Shown: in pieces, positions 25,953-34,875 of the stretch
Layout: every line of letters starts with the position of its first letter
Position numbering within the stretch: the first letter of the stretch is position 1
Source of the DNA: Cohaesibacter sp. ES.047
GTDB taxonomy: Bacteria; Pseudomonadota; Alphaproteobacteria; Rhizobiales; Cohaesibacteraceae
Assembly (NCBI RefSeq): GCF_900215505.1
Contig: NZ_LT907844.1
Coordinates: 1,274,501-1,338,500, forward strand
Direction of reading: 5' to 3'
DNA: 64,000 bases
The notes under the pieces: generated by a model
What the model was told of the DNA's origin: nothing
Databases searched by the model: none
The model's input: the letters and a program-made list of their open reading frames with translations, nothing else
Position numbers and translations under genes: made by a program

Positions 25953-26981
25953 CTATTTTGGGGGCGTTGAACCGGGGTCCTCCAGCACCTTGTTGAGATT
26001 TTGCAATAGCTGTTTGATGTCTTCCTGCTGGGTGGTCTGCTGGTCGGCCCATTCGCGCATCAACTGCTGTTCGGAGCGCAAATGCTGCACCAGACCCTGA
26101 ATGCCTTCGGCCAGATTGGCCATCGCGGACGTAGCGCTGCGGGTGTCGCCGCCACCTTCGCCGCCGACCCTGTCGATCTTTTTGGAGAGCTGCTGCAGCA
26201 CGGAAACGAGCTGTTCGTTATCCTGCGCCAGCGTTTCGGCATGGTCGGTGTCAAGATCCTCGATGCGGATATCAGTCACGGTGGAGAGCCAGTCTTCCAG
26301 ATCGGTGAAGAAACGCGTCTGGGCCTGACTGGCCTGAAGATCAAGAAAGCCCAGCACGAGCGAACCGGATAGACCGAAGAGCGAGGAGGAGAAGGCCGTG
26401 CCCATACCTTGAAGCGGGGCTTCAAGGCCGGACTTGAGATCCTCGAAGATGACACCGACATCGCTTGAGGCGACGGACAGCGAACGGATCACGTCGCCGA
26501 CCGAACTCACCGTCTGCAACAAACCCCAGAAGGTGCCGAGCAGACCGAGGAACACCAAAAGCCCGGTGAGATATCGGGAGATGTCGCGGGCTTCGTCAAG
26601 GCGCATGCCGACCGAATCAAGGATCGAGCGCATGGTCGAGGTGTTGATCGCCATCCGGCCCACACGGTCCCCGAGCAATGTCGCCATCGGCGCCAGCAGG
26701 ATCGGAGGGCGGGAAACTTCCAGGCCAGGATCGCCGAGCCGGAAATTGTTGACCCAGCGCACTTCGCGAAACAGGCGTGCAACCTGCCGGATGGCCAGAA
26801 AAATACCCACTGCAAGCACCAGAAAGATTATGGCGTTGAGCAGCGGGTTACTCCAGAAAGCCTCGAGAATCTGCCGATAAAGAATGAGCGGAATAAAGGC
26901 AGCAGCGCCGATGAAGATGAGCATGCGCCACAGATAGCGTTGGGGACTTGCTAGCTTGTAGGGATCCAGTTCGCTTGTCAT
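25953..26981 (-). CDS. MotA/TolQ/ExbB-family proton channel
   Basis: A 342-aa membrane protein: two helices near the N terminus (about residues 20-65), then a MotA/TolQ/ExbB core with helices at about 140-160 (YLTGLLVFLGLLGTFWGLLQTV) and 195-220 (GMGTAFSSSLFGLSGSLVLGFLDL), and a C-terminal cytoplasmic coiled coil (residues 240-335). The GTFWGL and GMGTAFSSSLFGL motifs are the usual channel signatures. It is upstream of the MotB/OmpA-like gene, and the two probably form an ion-driven complex. Pairs of this kind are widespread in Hyphomicrobiales but their task is not known. Confidence 0.86.
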   Translation of the reverse strand: MTSELDPYKLASPQRYLWRMLIFIGAAAFIPLILYRQILEAFWSNPLLNAIIFLVLAVGIFLAIRQVARLFREVRWVNNFRLGDPGLEVSRPPILLAPMATLLGDRVGRMAINTSTMRSILDSVGMRLDEARDISRYLTGLLVFLGLLGTFWGLLQTVSSVGDVIRSLSVASSDVGVIFEDLKSGLEAPLQGMGTAFSSSLFGLSGSLVLGFLDLQASQAQTRFFTDLEDWLSTVTDIRIEDLDTDHAETLAQDNEQLVSVLQQLSKKIDRVGGEGGGDTRSATSAMANLAEGIQGLVQHLRSEQQLMREWADQQTTQQEDIKQLLQNLNKVLEDPGSTPPK

Positions 26982-27253
26982 TGTCCGATTTTCCGGTTGC
27001 GCGATGGCAGGCCAAAGCCTTCATGCAGGAAGCAATCAGGCACGCAAACATGTCTCATTTTTGATGGCAAACGAGAAAAGTTCACTTCATCACAAAATTT
27101 CGCGGGCAGGGATCGAAAGGTTTGAGAAACCAAACAATCCGATGCGCAACACGACATTGCCCAATTTCCTCGCCGAGGAAAAGGGGTGTTGTGAATTAAT
27201 CCCTGCTGCTCAGGGTCTGGCGTCCAGAATAAGGGGGGGCGTGAGGGACTTTG

Positions 27254-27736
27254 TTAGGGGCGGTCGACGATTAGGTCGTTTTCGGTTGCTTTGCCGAACC
27301 GGGCTGTCAGGCGCTTCAAAAGGATCGATTGCTGCATCCGTCCGGCGACGAGAATGCCGACAATGAGGGCGAGCACAAAGATGAAGCTGGAGGCGTGGCC
27401 AAGCCCGAGCGCCGGGATCGACGCGCCGGGGCAGAAGCCGCCGATGCCCCAGCCGATGCCGAAGACCGCTGAGCCGAGTACCAGTCGGGCATCGATCCTG
27501 TTGGACCGTGGCAGGTGGAACTCGGTATCATAAACGGGCTTGCGCTGTTTTCGGAACACAAGGGCATAGCCGGGAGCTGCGACACTGAGGGCTCCAGCCA
27601 TCACAATGGCCAGACTGGGGTCGAAGGAGCCTGCAAGGTCGAAGAAGTTGAGGACTTTGGCTGGATTGGCCATGCCGGACAGGGTGATACCAAGGCCGAA
27701 CAGGCCACCAATCAGGGCTGCTACAAGATAGCGCAT
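27254..27736 (-). CDS. YeeE/YedE family transporter component (DUF6691)
   Basis: A 160-aa membrane protein with four or five helices. Typical motifs are GLGITLSGMANPAKVLNFFD and GIGWGIGGFCPGASI; the Cys in FCPG corresponds to the sulfur-relay cysteine of YeeE thiosulfate transporters. It is the second gene of a two-gene unit with the YeeE/YedE half at 27765-28181, 28 bp upstream. The two halves together match one full-length YeeE/TsuA-like transporter. Such pairs bring in thiosulfate or other reduced sulfur, or relate to sulfide detoxification. The ribosome site AAAAGGAAC is good. Confidence 0.88.
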   Translation of the reverse strand: MRYLVAALIGGLFGLGITLSGMANPAKVLNFFDLAGSFDPSLAIVMAGALSVAAPGYALVFRKQRKPVYDTEFHLPRSNRIDARLVLGSAVFGIGWGIGGFCPGASIPALGLGHASSFIFVLALIVGILVAGRMQQSILLKRLTARFGKATENDLIVDRP

Positions 27737-27764
27737 GGACTTGTTCCTTTTGCTTGGGGGCCTT

Positions 27765-28181
27765 TTAGAAAATGTGCCGGGTCAGAAAGACGGTCAAAAC
27801 AGCAAAGCTCATGAACATGACAACGGCAACAGCTGAGCGGCGCGAGAAACGGGCAAGACCGCAAATGCCATGACCGGAGGCGCATCCCGAGCCATAAGTC
27901 ACCCCGATGCCGGTGATGATGCCGCCAATGATGAGTGCGGTCATCGAAATCGGCAGGGTATAGGGCACGTCACCGATTGTGATGTGATAGAGGAACGGAG
28001 TGAGGATCGATCCGGCGAGAAAGCTCGCCTTCCATGCCATTTCGCGTCCGAAGGGGGGCAGGATGCCTGTCAGAATGCCGGTCATGCCCGCAATGCGTCC
28101 CCATGACGCCATCAGCAGGACCGCAGCGAGCCCGATCATCAGACCACCGGCGTAGGATTGGAAAGGGGTAAAGTCAGTCAT
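27765..28181 (-). CDS. YeeE/YedE family transporter component
   Basis: A 138-aa membrane protein, first gene of the split YeeE pair. It has four hydrophobic segments and the motif GVTYGSGCASGHGICGLARFS, whose cysteines are the conserved sulfur-relay positions. Start at the ATG at 28181 (complement). About 100 bp upstream is an AT-rich imperfect palindrome (28283-28304) where an ArsR-type sulfur sensor could bind, although no such regulator gene is in the window. Confidence 0.88.
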   Translation of the reverse strand: MTDFTPFQSYAGGLMIGLAAVLLMASWGRIAGMTGILTGILPPFGREMAWKASFLAGSILTPFLYHITIGDVPYTLPISMTALIIGGIITGIGVTYGSGCASGHGICGLARFSRRSAVAVVMFMSFAVLTVFLTRHIF

Positions 28182-28305
28182 GGCTATAAAATCCGCAAAC
28201 GAGACCGTGCGACCGGAAGGAGATTTCCAAGAATGGGAGAGAGCATTCCGTGGGGTTGCTTTGACTTTAGTTTAATAGTCCATATAATTCGAAAGTTCAA
28301 TATAA

Positions 28306-28341
28306 AAGAAGCCGCGCATCGATCGATCCGCGGCTTTCTTG
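28306..28341 (-). terminator. Terminator after the inositol monophosphatase gene
   Basis: AAGAAGCCGCG / CGCGGCTTTCTT with the 12-base loop CATCGATCGATC. On the minus strand it is followed by TTCTTTTATA; it lies 43 bp past the stop of the leftward phosphatase gene. Confidence 0.75.
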
Positions 28342-28383
28342 ATATGAATTTTATGTTGGTCTGTTCGGGAAAACAGAACAGAT

Positions 28384-29181
28384 TCAGCTGGCTTGCGACT
28401 TTTTCAAGGTGTGCTGAATGTGGCGGCGGATGGCTTCGTTGGCCGCGATCAGGGAGCCAGTTTCGAGCACTTTGTCGCCACCTTTGATGTCGGTGACGAA
28501 GCCGCCAGCCTCACGCACCATGATGACGCCGGCAGCGATGTCCCAGGGGCTGAGCCATTCTTCCCAATACCCATCGAAGCGTCCCGCAGCGACATAGGCA
28601 AGATCAAGGGAGGCCGCGCCCATACGGCGCAGGCCGGAGACCTCGTTCATCATGCCTTCGAGCTGGGGCAGATAGTGCTTGTGTTTGCCGCGACCAAGAT
28701 GGGGCACGCCGGTTGCAATGACGCAATCGTGGAAGTCATCACGCGCGGCAACGCGCATACGGCGGTCGTTGTGGAAGGCACCGCGACCACGTTCGGCGAC
28801 GAACAGGTCGTCGGTTGCCGGGTTGTAGATGACGCCCGCGATAATGCGGTCTTCATGTTCAAGAGCGATGGAGATGGCAAAGAAAGGAATGCCGTGCAGA
28901 AAGTTGGTTGTGCCATCCAGCGGATCGACGATCCAGCGGTGGCTCTTGTCCACGCCGACTTGCTCGCCGCTTTCTTCCATCAGGAAGCCAAAGTTCGGAC
29001 GGGCTTTCTGCAGCTCTTCCTTGATGATCTTTTCGGCCTGCATGTCGGCGTTGGAGACGAAATCTCCGGGGCCTTTGCGAGAGATCTGGAGATTTTCGAG
29101 CTCACCAAAGTCGCGAGAAAGGCGGCGGCCTGCCTTGAGGGCGGCTTGTACCATGACGTTGAGAAGGGCTGAGCGGGCCAT
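28384..29181 (-). CDS. suhB: Inositol monophosphatase family protein (SuhB-like)
   Basis: A 265-aa magnesium-dependent phosphatase. Metal-binding motifs are EESGE (about residue 70), WIVDPLDGTTNF (about 83-94) and the C-terminal WDIAAGVIMVREAGG. In bacteria SuhB-like enzymes hydrolyse inositol monophosphate and also act with the Nus factors in rRNA antitermination; which role applies here is not clear. It is on the same strand as efp upstream with a 176-bp gap that holds an imperfect hairpin (about 29269-29292). Confidence 0.9.
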   Translation of the reverse strand: MARSALLNVMVQAALKAGRRLSRDFGELENLQISRKGPGDFVSNADMQAEKIIKEELQKARPNFGFLMEESGEQVGVDKSHRWIVDPLDGTTNFLHGIPFFAISIALEHEDRIIAGVIYNPATDDLFVAERGRGAFHNDRRMRVAARDDFHDCVIATGVPHLGRGKHKHYLPQLEGMMNEVSGLRRMGAASLDLAYVAAGRFDGYWEEWLSPWDIAAGVIMVREAGGFVTDIKGGDKVLETGSLIAANEAIRRHIQHTLKKSQAS

Positions 29182-29357
29182 GTGAAGGTGTCCTGCTTGG
29201 CTGGCGCTGTTGGTTTCGGCTCCATGTAACCGGGGGATGCCGAAAAGCGCACAGATGAGATAAAGAGAGCGTGCCGGACAGGATCCGACACGCGTGTCAT
29301 GAACAGATTAGGGGCAGCTAGGAACCTGCCGTTCAATCGTCTGTCTGTCGCGCCAGA

Positions 29358-29921
29358 TCAGTCGGCGCGCTTCATATACAAAATTTCGTTGGTGTCGACC
29401 ACGATCTTCTCACCAGTGCCGACGAAGGGGGGCACCATGCAGCGCACGCCGTTTTCCAGCATTGCGGGCTTATAGGAGGAAGATTGCGTCTGGCCCTTGA
29501 TGGTCGGTTCGGTCTCGGTGACTTCAAGGGTTACCTGATCCGGCAAATCGATGCCGATCGGGCGCTCTTCATAGAGTTCCACGACCACGGGCATGCCATC
29601 CTGAAGGAAGGCAGCGCGCTCGCCGACAAAATCCTTGTTCAACTCGAGCTGTTCGTAGGACACGGTGTCCATGAACACGAGGTTGTCGCCTTCTTCATAA
29701 AGGAACGTGAAATCCTTCTGCTCAAGGCGCACGCGCTCGACCGTTTCGGAGGCGCGGAACCGTTCGTTCAGTTTGCGGCCATCGAGCAGGTTTTTCATTT
29801 CGACCTGAGCGAAGGCGCCGCCCTTGCCGGGTTTGACTGCGTTGACCTTGACTGCAACCCAGATGGTGCCCTGATGCTCGATCACGTTGCCGGGACGGAT
29901 TTCGTTACCGTTGATTTTCAT
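29358..29921 (-). CDS. efp: Elongation factor P
   Basis: A 187-aa EF-P, which enters the ribosomal E site to relieve stalling at polyproline. The three beta-barrel domains are complete; the tip loop is VKPGKGGAF with Lys33 as the modified residue. Proline-rich proteins that would need it are present in the window, notably TolA. The modification enzymes EpmA and EpmB are not seen here. Start [18 protein letters not shown] is standard. Confidence 0.96.
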   Translation of the reverse strand: MKINGNEIRPGNVIEHQGTIWVAVKVNAVKPGKGGAFAQVEMKNLLDGRKLNERFRASETVERVRLEQKDFTFLYEEGDNLVFMDTVSYEQLELNKDFVGERAAFLQDGMPVVVELYEERPIGIDLPDQVTLEVTETEPTIKGQTQSSSYKPAMLENGVRCMVPPFVGTGEKIVVDTNEILYMKRAD

Positions 29922-30153
29922 AACAAGCCATCTTGCTGGCAGGAAGCGCGCGCAGTGCGCTGTGGCGTTCCTGCTTCATTGAGTTCATGATTGGATCCGT
30001 TGGTGCCAAATCTGTCATGGCGCTGCGGACGGGTGCCTTCTAGGACCATATTCAAGCGCCTTTTGCAAGGCTTTTGGCAGGTTTTTAGGCCCAAAAAGGC
30101 CGCAACACGTTAATCGGTGATGCTCTGGAGCGAGCCGAAGCGAGCACAGTTCG

Positions 30154-31257
30154 CTACCACAGAGACTTGTCACTGAGGTCGGCGAGGGCCTTTTGCTTGT
30201 CCGCATCGGGCAATTGGGTGAAGAAATTCTCCAGCCAGTCATCATGTTTGCCGGCCCGTTTTGACAATAGATAGTATTCGGCTGCCTTGACCGGGTCGGC
30301 GGGCGCGCCATAGCCGCGGGCCAACATGCGGGCCAGACGGTTTTGTGCAAGGACGTGACCGGACTTCGCAGCCTGCTCGATCCAGGCTCTGGACATGTCA
30401 TAATTCTTGGCTACGCCCTTGCCGGAAAAAAGCATCAGGCCGTATTCGAGCTGGGCGTCGGCAAAGCCGCTCTTGGCTGCCTGAAGCATCCAGTAGGCGG
30501 CCTTATCAAGTTCCGGGGTGGGAAACAGCTGGGATCGATAGATGTTGGCCAGCGTGTATTGCGCGTCCGCTAGGCCCTGATTGGCCGATTGGGTGAGCAG
30601 ATCTATCGCCTCGTTCAGATCCTGACGGGCCAACTGCCCTTCCAGCTTGATCAGTCCCAGGTTGAACTGGGCGTGCTTTTGTCCCTGTGCGGCGGCTTTT
30701 TCGAACAGCTCGATTGCCTTGTCGGTGTTCTTGTCCACCCCTTGGCCCCGGGCATAGAGAAGCCCAAGCGCAAACTCGGCTTCGGCGTCTTTCTCTGCTG
30801 CTGCCAGTTCGAACCAGCTTGCCGCTTCCTTGACGTCGCGCTCGACACCAAGGCCTCGGTAATAGAGCTCGCCGAGCAAAGTCTGGGCTGCGACGTCCCC
30901 CTGTCCGGCCAGACGTGTGGCAAAGTCAAAGGCGGTGAGATAATACCCGCGCTGATAGGCCGAGTAGGCTGCCTCACGCGTAAGCTCAAGGCGCGGCACG
31001 TTGAAGGGATTGTCCCGCGTGGTTGGCTGCGGCAGGGTTTCCCGCTCTTTGTGGGGCGCGATTTCCTTGTCTTGAGGTGCGTCGCCGGGCGCGATCTCAA
31101 TCGTATTGGTAACCTTGCCGGTGTCCGCCGGGCCAGCCTCGGCAGCCCCCGCTGGCTGCGCGCCGAGGATCGGTGCGAAAGCCAGAATGCTTCCGACCAA
31201 GCCGGTTCGGATCAGACCTAGACAATCACATTGATGATCGATGAGACGAACCTTCAC
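30154..31257 (-). CDS. Exported Sel1-like repeat protein
   Basis: A 367-aa protein with a signal peptide (hydrophobic LVGSILAFAPILGAQPAGAAE) and at least six Sel1-type TPR repeats (for example AQTLLGELYYRGLGVERDVKEA, AEFALGLLYARGQGVDKNTDKA and AQLEYGLMLFSGKGVAKNYDMS). It is probably periplasmic and mediates protein-protein contacts; the partner is unknown. The GTG at 31257 is the preferred start because AAGGA lies eight bases upstream; the ATG at 31290 in the same frame has no ribosome site. Confidence 0.82.
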   Translation of the reverse strand: MKVRLIDHQCDCLGLIRTGLVGSILAFAPILGAQPAGAAEAGPADTGKVTNTIEIAPGDAPQDKEIAPHKERETLPQPTTRDNPFNVPRLELTREAAYSAYQRGYYLTAFDFATRLAGQGDVAAQTLLGELYYRGLGVERDVKEAASWFELAAAEKDAEAEFALGLLYARGQGVDKNTDKAIELFEKAAAQGQKHAQFNLGLIKLEGQLARQDLNEAIDLLTQSANQGLADAQYTLANIYRSQLFPTPELDKAAYWMLQAAKSGFADAQLEYGLMLFSGKGVAKNYDMSRAWIEQAAKSGHVLAQNRLARMLARGYGAPADPVKAAEYYLLSKRAGKHDDWLENFFTQLPDADKQKALADLSDKSLW

Positions 31258-31373
31258 GGGTGGCGTCCTTGCTGGCGATTGACGAAACATGAAAAACGGG
31301 TAGCAGGCAAGGTGAATGGCAGTGAAATTGGACCATTCTGTGGTGCCTCTAGATGGACTCGAGACAGAAGGAT

Positions 31374-32015
31374 CTAGACTGCCTCTTGTGGGGCTCCGGC
31401 GGCAATAAGCGCCGAGGCTTCGCGGACTGCAGCTTCTGGTCCCTGTTCGTGATCCCAGATCGCCTCGCGCAGGGCGATGAATTCGATGCCAAGGCTGGAG
31501 ATCGTTTCACATTCTGACAGATCGCTGCCGCCGATGATGACCGCAGGGACTTCGAAAAGACTGGACCACCAGTCGGCCATTTCCAGTGCCTTGTCGTAGA
31601 TCTTTTCCTCGGTCGGGGCGTTAAGGCGTCCGAACATGATGTAGTCGATACCGGTTTCGGCGATTTCCATTGCAATGTGGCGCTTGTTGCCACCTTCGGC
31701 ACCCAGCATGAACCGCTCGGAGAAATCTTCTACCGCGAGTTCAATGTCATTGATGTCGCCATTGATGTGCAGGCCGTCGCATTTGGCGCGTCCTGCGATG
31801 CGGGTGTCACCACGCAGGACCACCGCGATGTCGTTCTTTTGTGCCATCGGTGCAATGGTCTGGGCTATCTTTTGCAACTCGCTGTCCTGCTGTTCATCGC
31901 AGTCGATCAAGAGGGCGGCAATCGGGCCGCCGTTCATTGCTGCTTCGAGCTGTGCGGGAAAGCTGTCCAGATCGATGTGTCTGGGGGTGACGAGATAAAT
32001 CTGGCTTTGCTCCAT
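31374..32015 (-). CDS. ThiE-like (thiamine phosphate synthase superfamily) protein
   Basis: A 213-aa TIM-barrel protein of the thiamine-phosphate synthase/TenI superfamily, starting MEQSQIYLVTPRHID. The strands GLHINGD and GIDYIMFGRL and the phosphate-binding PAVIIGGSD follow the ThiE pattern, but several catalytic ThiE motifs are changed, for example the usual GRT-rich phosphate loop is missing. It may have another function. It lies 147 bp downstream of pgk, after a terminator, in a block also containing gap and tkt. The ATG at 32015 is preferred over the one at 32084, whose extra residues look non-coding. Confidence 0.72.
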   Translation of the reverse strand: MEQSQIYLVTPRHIDLDSFPAQLEAAMNGGPIAALLIDCDEQQDSELQKIAQTIAPMAQKNDIAVVLRGDTRIAGRAKCDGLHINGDINDIELAVEDFSERFMLGAEGGNKRHIAMEIAETGIDYIMFGRLNAPTEEKIYDKALEMADWWSSLFEVPAVIIGGSDLSECETISSLGIEFIALREAIWDHEQGPEAAVREASALIAAGAPQEAV

Positions 32016-32103
32016 GGTGAGACCTGTTTCCTGGAGATGACAATCGGTGCCGCACTGATATCGCGCAAAGCTTGCTGGGTGCAAGGGCTGTGTTGTGCGA
32101 ACA

Positions 32104-32136
32104 CAAAAAAATGCGCCGATCGGACGACCGGCGCAT
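32104..32136 (-). terminator. Terminator after pgk
   Basis: ATGCGCCG / CGGCGCAT, read on the minus strand, followed by a run of seven T, 27 bp past the pgk stop. Confidence 0.9.
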
Positions 32137-32162
32137 GGATTGTTGGCTTTTGAAAGCTGAAA

Positions 32163-33362
32163 TCAGGCTTTCAGAACTTCAACGCCGGGCAGTTCCTTGC
32201 CTTCCATCCATTCAAGGAAGGCACCGCCTGCGGTGGAGATGTAGGAGAAGTCGTCATAGACGCCAGCATGGTTGAGGGCTGCAACGGTGTCGCCGCCGCC
32301 GGCAACCGAGGTCAGTTTGCCTGATTTGGTTTCTTCGGCTGCCGCTTTTGCAGCCGCAACGGTTGCGGTGTCGAACGGTGCGATTTCGAAGGCACCAAGC
32401 GGGCCGTTCCAGACCACGGTGTTGGCTTTCTTGATCCATGCAACGACGGCTTCAACGGATTTGGGTCCAACGTCAAGCATCATGCCATCGGCAGGGACGC
32501 TGTCCACGTCGAGAACCTCATAAGCAGCACCGGCTGCAAATTCCTTGGCGACCAGTGCGTCAACCGGCAGGATGATCTCGCAGCCGATTTTATCGGCCTT
32601 GGCCATGATGCGGTTTGCCGTTTCAGCCAGATCATGTTCGCAGAGCGACTTGCCGACATCCTTGCCTTGAGCGGCGAGGAAGGTGTTGGCCATGCCACCG
32701 CCGATGACAAGGCCGTCAACTTTGGTGATGAGGTTTTCAAGCAGGTCGATCTTGGTGGACACTTTTGCGCCGCCAACAACGGCGAGAACCGGACGGTTCG
32801 GATTGCCAAGGGCAGCGTCAAGGGCTTCAAGCTCTTTTTGCATGGTGCGACCGGCAACGGCAGGCATGTGGTGGCAAAGGCCTTCGGTGGAGACGTGCGC
32901 GCGATGGGAAACCGAGAAGGCGTCCGCTACGAGAAGGTCGCCATTGGCACCAAGCTGTGCTGCGAATTCGGGATCGTTCTTTTCTTCGCCTTTGTAGTAG
33001 CGGGTGTTTTCCAGAACGAGAACATCACCGTCTGCCATGTTGTCGATTGCCGCCTTGGCGATGTCGCCAACGCAGTCTTCGGCAAAGCCAACGGGCATGT
33101 TGAGGGCTTTGGAGAGAGCCGGAACAACCTGCTTGAGGGACATTTCGGGCACTTTTTCGCCCTTGGGGCGACCGAAGTGCGCGAGGATGATGACCTTGCC
33201 ACCTTTTTCGGAAATTTCCGTCAGGGTCGGTACGATGCGATCAAGGCGGGTGCTGTCGGTGACGACGCCGTCTTTCATTGGCACGTTGAGGTCAACACGC
33301 ACGAGGACGCGCTTGCCACTCAGTTCTGCATCATCGAGGGTCTTGAATTTGCTAGCAGCCAT
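32163..33362 (-). CDS. pgk: Phosphoglycerate kinase
   Basis: PGK, 399 aa, interconverts 1,3-bisphosphoglycerate with ADP and 3-phosphoglycerate with ATP. The N-terminal [12 protein letters not shown] motif binds 3-PG, HFGRPKG is intact, and the C-terminal GGGDTVAAL motif binds nucleotide. The ATG at 33362 has AGGATAG upstream; the frame extends further but without family residues. It follows gap on the same strand with a 170-bp gap that contains a structured terminator-like hairpin. Confidence 0.97.
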   Translation of the reverse strand: MAASKFKTLDDAELSGKRVLVRVDLNVPMKDGVVTDSTRLDRIVPTLTEISEKGGKVIILAHFGRPKGEKVPEMSLKQVVPALSKALNMPVGFAEDCVGDIAKAAIDNMADGDVLVLENTRYYKGEEKNDPEFAAQLGANGDLLVADAFSVSHRAHVSTEGLCHHMPAVAGRTMQKELEALDAALGNPNRPVLAVVGGAKVSTKIDLLENLITKVDGLVIGGGMANTFLAAQGKDVGKSLCEHDLAETANRIMAKADKIGCEIILPVDALVAKEFAAGAAYEVLDVDSVPADGMMLDVGPKSVEAVVAWIKKANTVVWNGPLGAFEIAPFDTATVAAAKAAAEETKSGKLTSVAGGGDTVAALNHAGVYDDFSYISTAGGAFLEWMEGKELPGVEVLKA

Positions 33363-33418
33363 TGGGTCTATCCTGTGGTCTGTCCGATGGGTGATCGGAA
33401 AATGAGTCTCGAATAGAA

Positions 33419-33475
33419 AAGGCGCTGTCCGGACCAAAAACCGTTGGCCGGTTTTGTCTCGCGAAACAGCGCCTT
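33419..33475 (-). terminator. Two-part hairpin between gap and pgk
   Basis: The outer stem AAGGCGCTGT / ACAGCGCCTT (33419-33428 with 33466-33475) encloses a second stem around CCGG / CCGG. On the minus strand it is followed by TTTTCT. It probably terminates or attenuates transcription from gap into pgk. Confidence 0.75.
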
Positions 33476-33532
33476 CTTTATCGTCGGTATCCTGTCAGGC
33501 GGGCCTGACAGGTGGGCGTCAAGGCCGCCTGA

Positions 33533-34540
33533 TTAGATGAGCTTTGCCATGGCAACCGCGGTATCAGCCATACGGTTGGAGAAGCCCCACTCGTTGTCGT
33601 ACCAGGTCAGGATGCGGACCATGCGGCCTTCCATGACTTTGGTCTGGTCCATGTGGAAGATGGAAGAGTGCGGGTCATGGTTGAAGTCGGTAGAGACGTT
33701 CGGCAGATCGGTGTAGCCGAGAATGCCTTTGAGTTTACCGTCTGCAGCATCGCGGATCGCTGCGTTGATTTCTTCAACGGTGGTGTCTTTCTTGGCTTCG
33801 AACACAAGGTCAACAACAGATACGTTCGGGGTTGGAACGCGGATTGCAACGCCGTCCAGTTTGCCAGCGAGTTCTGGCAGAACCAGACCAACAGCTTTAG
33901 CAGCACCGGTAGAAGTCGGGATCATGGACAGGGCTGCTGCGCGTGCGCGATACAGGTCGCTGTGCATGGTATCGAGGGTCGGCTGATCACCAGTGTAGGA
34001 GTGAATGGTGGTCATGAAGCCTTTTTCGATGCCAACGGCATTGTTCAGGGCATAAGCAACCGGAGACAGGCAGTTGGTGGTGCAAGAAGCGTTGGAAACA
34101 ACCAGATCTTCAGCGGTCAGGCTGTCGTTGTTCACACCGAACACGATGGTTTTGTCAGCGCCAGCAGCCGGAGCAGAAACCAGAACGCGTTTTGCGCCTG
34201 CTTCAAGGTGCATGGAAGCTTTTTCTTTTGCGGTGAAGATGCCGGTGCATTCCATCGCAATATCGATGCCCATTTCGCCCCATGGGAGTTCTTTGGGATC
34301 GCGGATCGCGGTTACCTTGATGGGGCCACGGCCAACGTCAATGGTGTCGCCGTCAACGGTAACGGTGCCAGGGAACTTGCCATGTACGGAGTCAAAACGC
34401 ACAAGGTGAGCGTTGGTTTCAACCGGGCCCAGATCGTTGATCGCAACAACTTCGATGTCGGTACGGCCGGATTCGATGATAGCACGAAGCACGTTACGGC
34501 CGATACGACCGAAACCATTGATCGCCACTTTAACAGTCAT
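33533..34540 (-). CDS. gap: Glyceraldehyde-3-phosphate dehydrogenase (type I)
   Basis: GAPDH, 335 aa. It has the NAD-binding [12 protein letters not shown] (residues 10-20), the active-site SNASCTTNC with Cys153, and the phosphate site motif [10 protein letters not shown]. Asp36 in AINDL favours NAD over NADP. It links glyceraldehyde 3-phosphate to 1,3-bisphosphoglycerate, the substrate of the next gene product. A strong promoter with two inverted repeats lies about 240 bp upstream. Confidence 0.97.
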   Translation of the reverse strand: MTVKVAINGFGRIGRNVLRAIIESGRTDIEVVAINDLGPVETNAHLVRFDSVHGKFPGTVTVDGDTIDVGRGPIKVTAIRDPKELPWGEMGIDIAMECTGIFTAKEKASMHLEAGAKRVLVSAPAAGADKTIVFGVNNDSLTAEDLVVSNASCTTNCLSPVAYALNNAVGIEKGFMTTIHSYTGDQPTLDTMHSDLYRARAAALSMIPTSTGAAKAVGLVLPELAGKLDGVAIRVPTPNVSVVDLVFEAKKDTTVEEINAAIRDAADGKLKGILGYTDLPNVSTDFNHDPHSSIFHMDQTKVMEGRMVRILTWYDNEWGFSNRMADTAVAMAKLI

Positions 34541-34875
34541 GACTTTCTCCTGAATTTTCTCCAGCCCACCTGAATGGCATTTGCCAAAGGGGCCGGGCTT
34601 CCACTTGGATCAACCAGAACGTTTGCACGCAAACTGAATTGTTAGAATGGGCGAAAACGTTTCATTCGTTGGTTTTATGCATTTCCGCGATCAAGAAATC
34701 GTGGAAATGGTAATAGATGAGCGCTTGTTATCCGAGGGTTGAGGAAAGCGCGTTGATTAATCTCATGATAGAGTGAATATATACTTTTGTCGTGTGACAA
34801 TTTGTCAAGTCCGACAAGTGAATTGGCAGGAGGTTATTAGAGTTTCCTGCCAACTCCTATCGCATATATGGGTTG
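34541..34875 (-). promoter_or_regulatory. gap promoter region with inverted repeats
   Basis: This 335-bp gap holds a promoter on the minus strand: -35 TTGACA (34803-34808) with -10 TATATT (34776-34781), spacing 19-21 bp depending on register. Two inverted repeats TTGTC-N4-GACAA (34787-34800) and TTGTC-N6-GACAA (34802-34817) cover the spacer and -35. Nearer to the gene are GTTTGC-AC-GCAAAC (34621-34634) and GAAAACGTTTC (34653-34663), both of the LacI-operator kind. A hairpin TTGGCAGG / CCTGCCAA (34823-34853) lies just past the tkt stop. Regulators are not known. Confidence 0.6.

Noticed and set aside
24830-26981. Zorya-type defence system (ZorAB)
   Set aside because: Only a channel and a wall-binding partner are present. 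The neighbours are an ABC exporter and a sulfur transporter, with no nuclease or helicase genes, so there is no support for a defence role.
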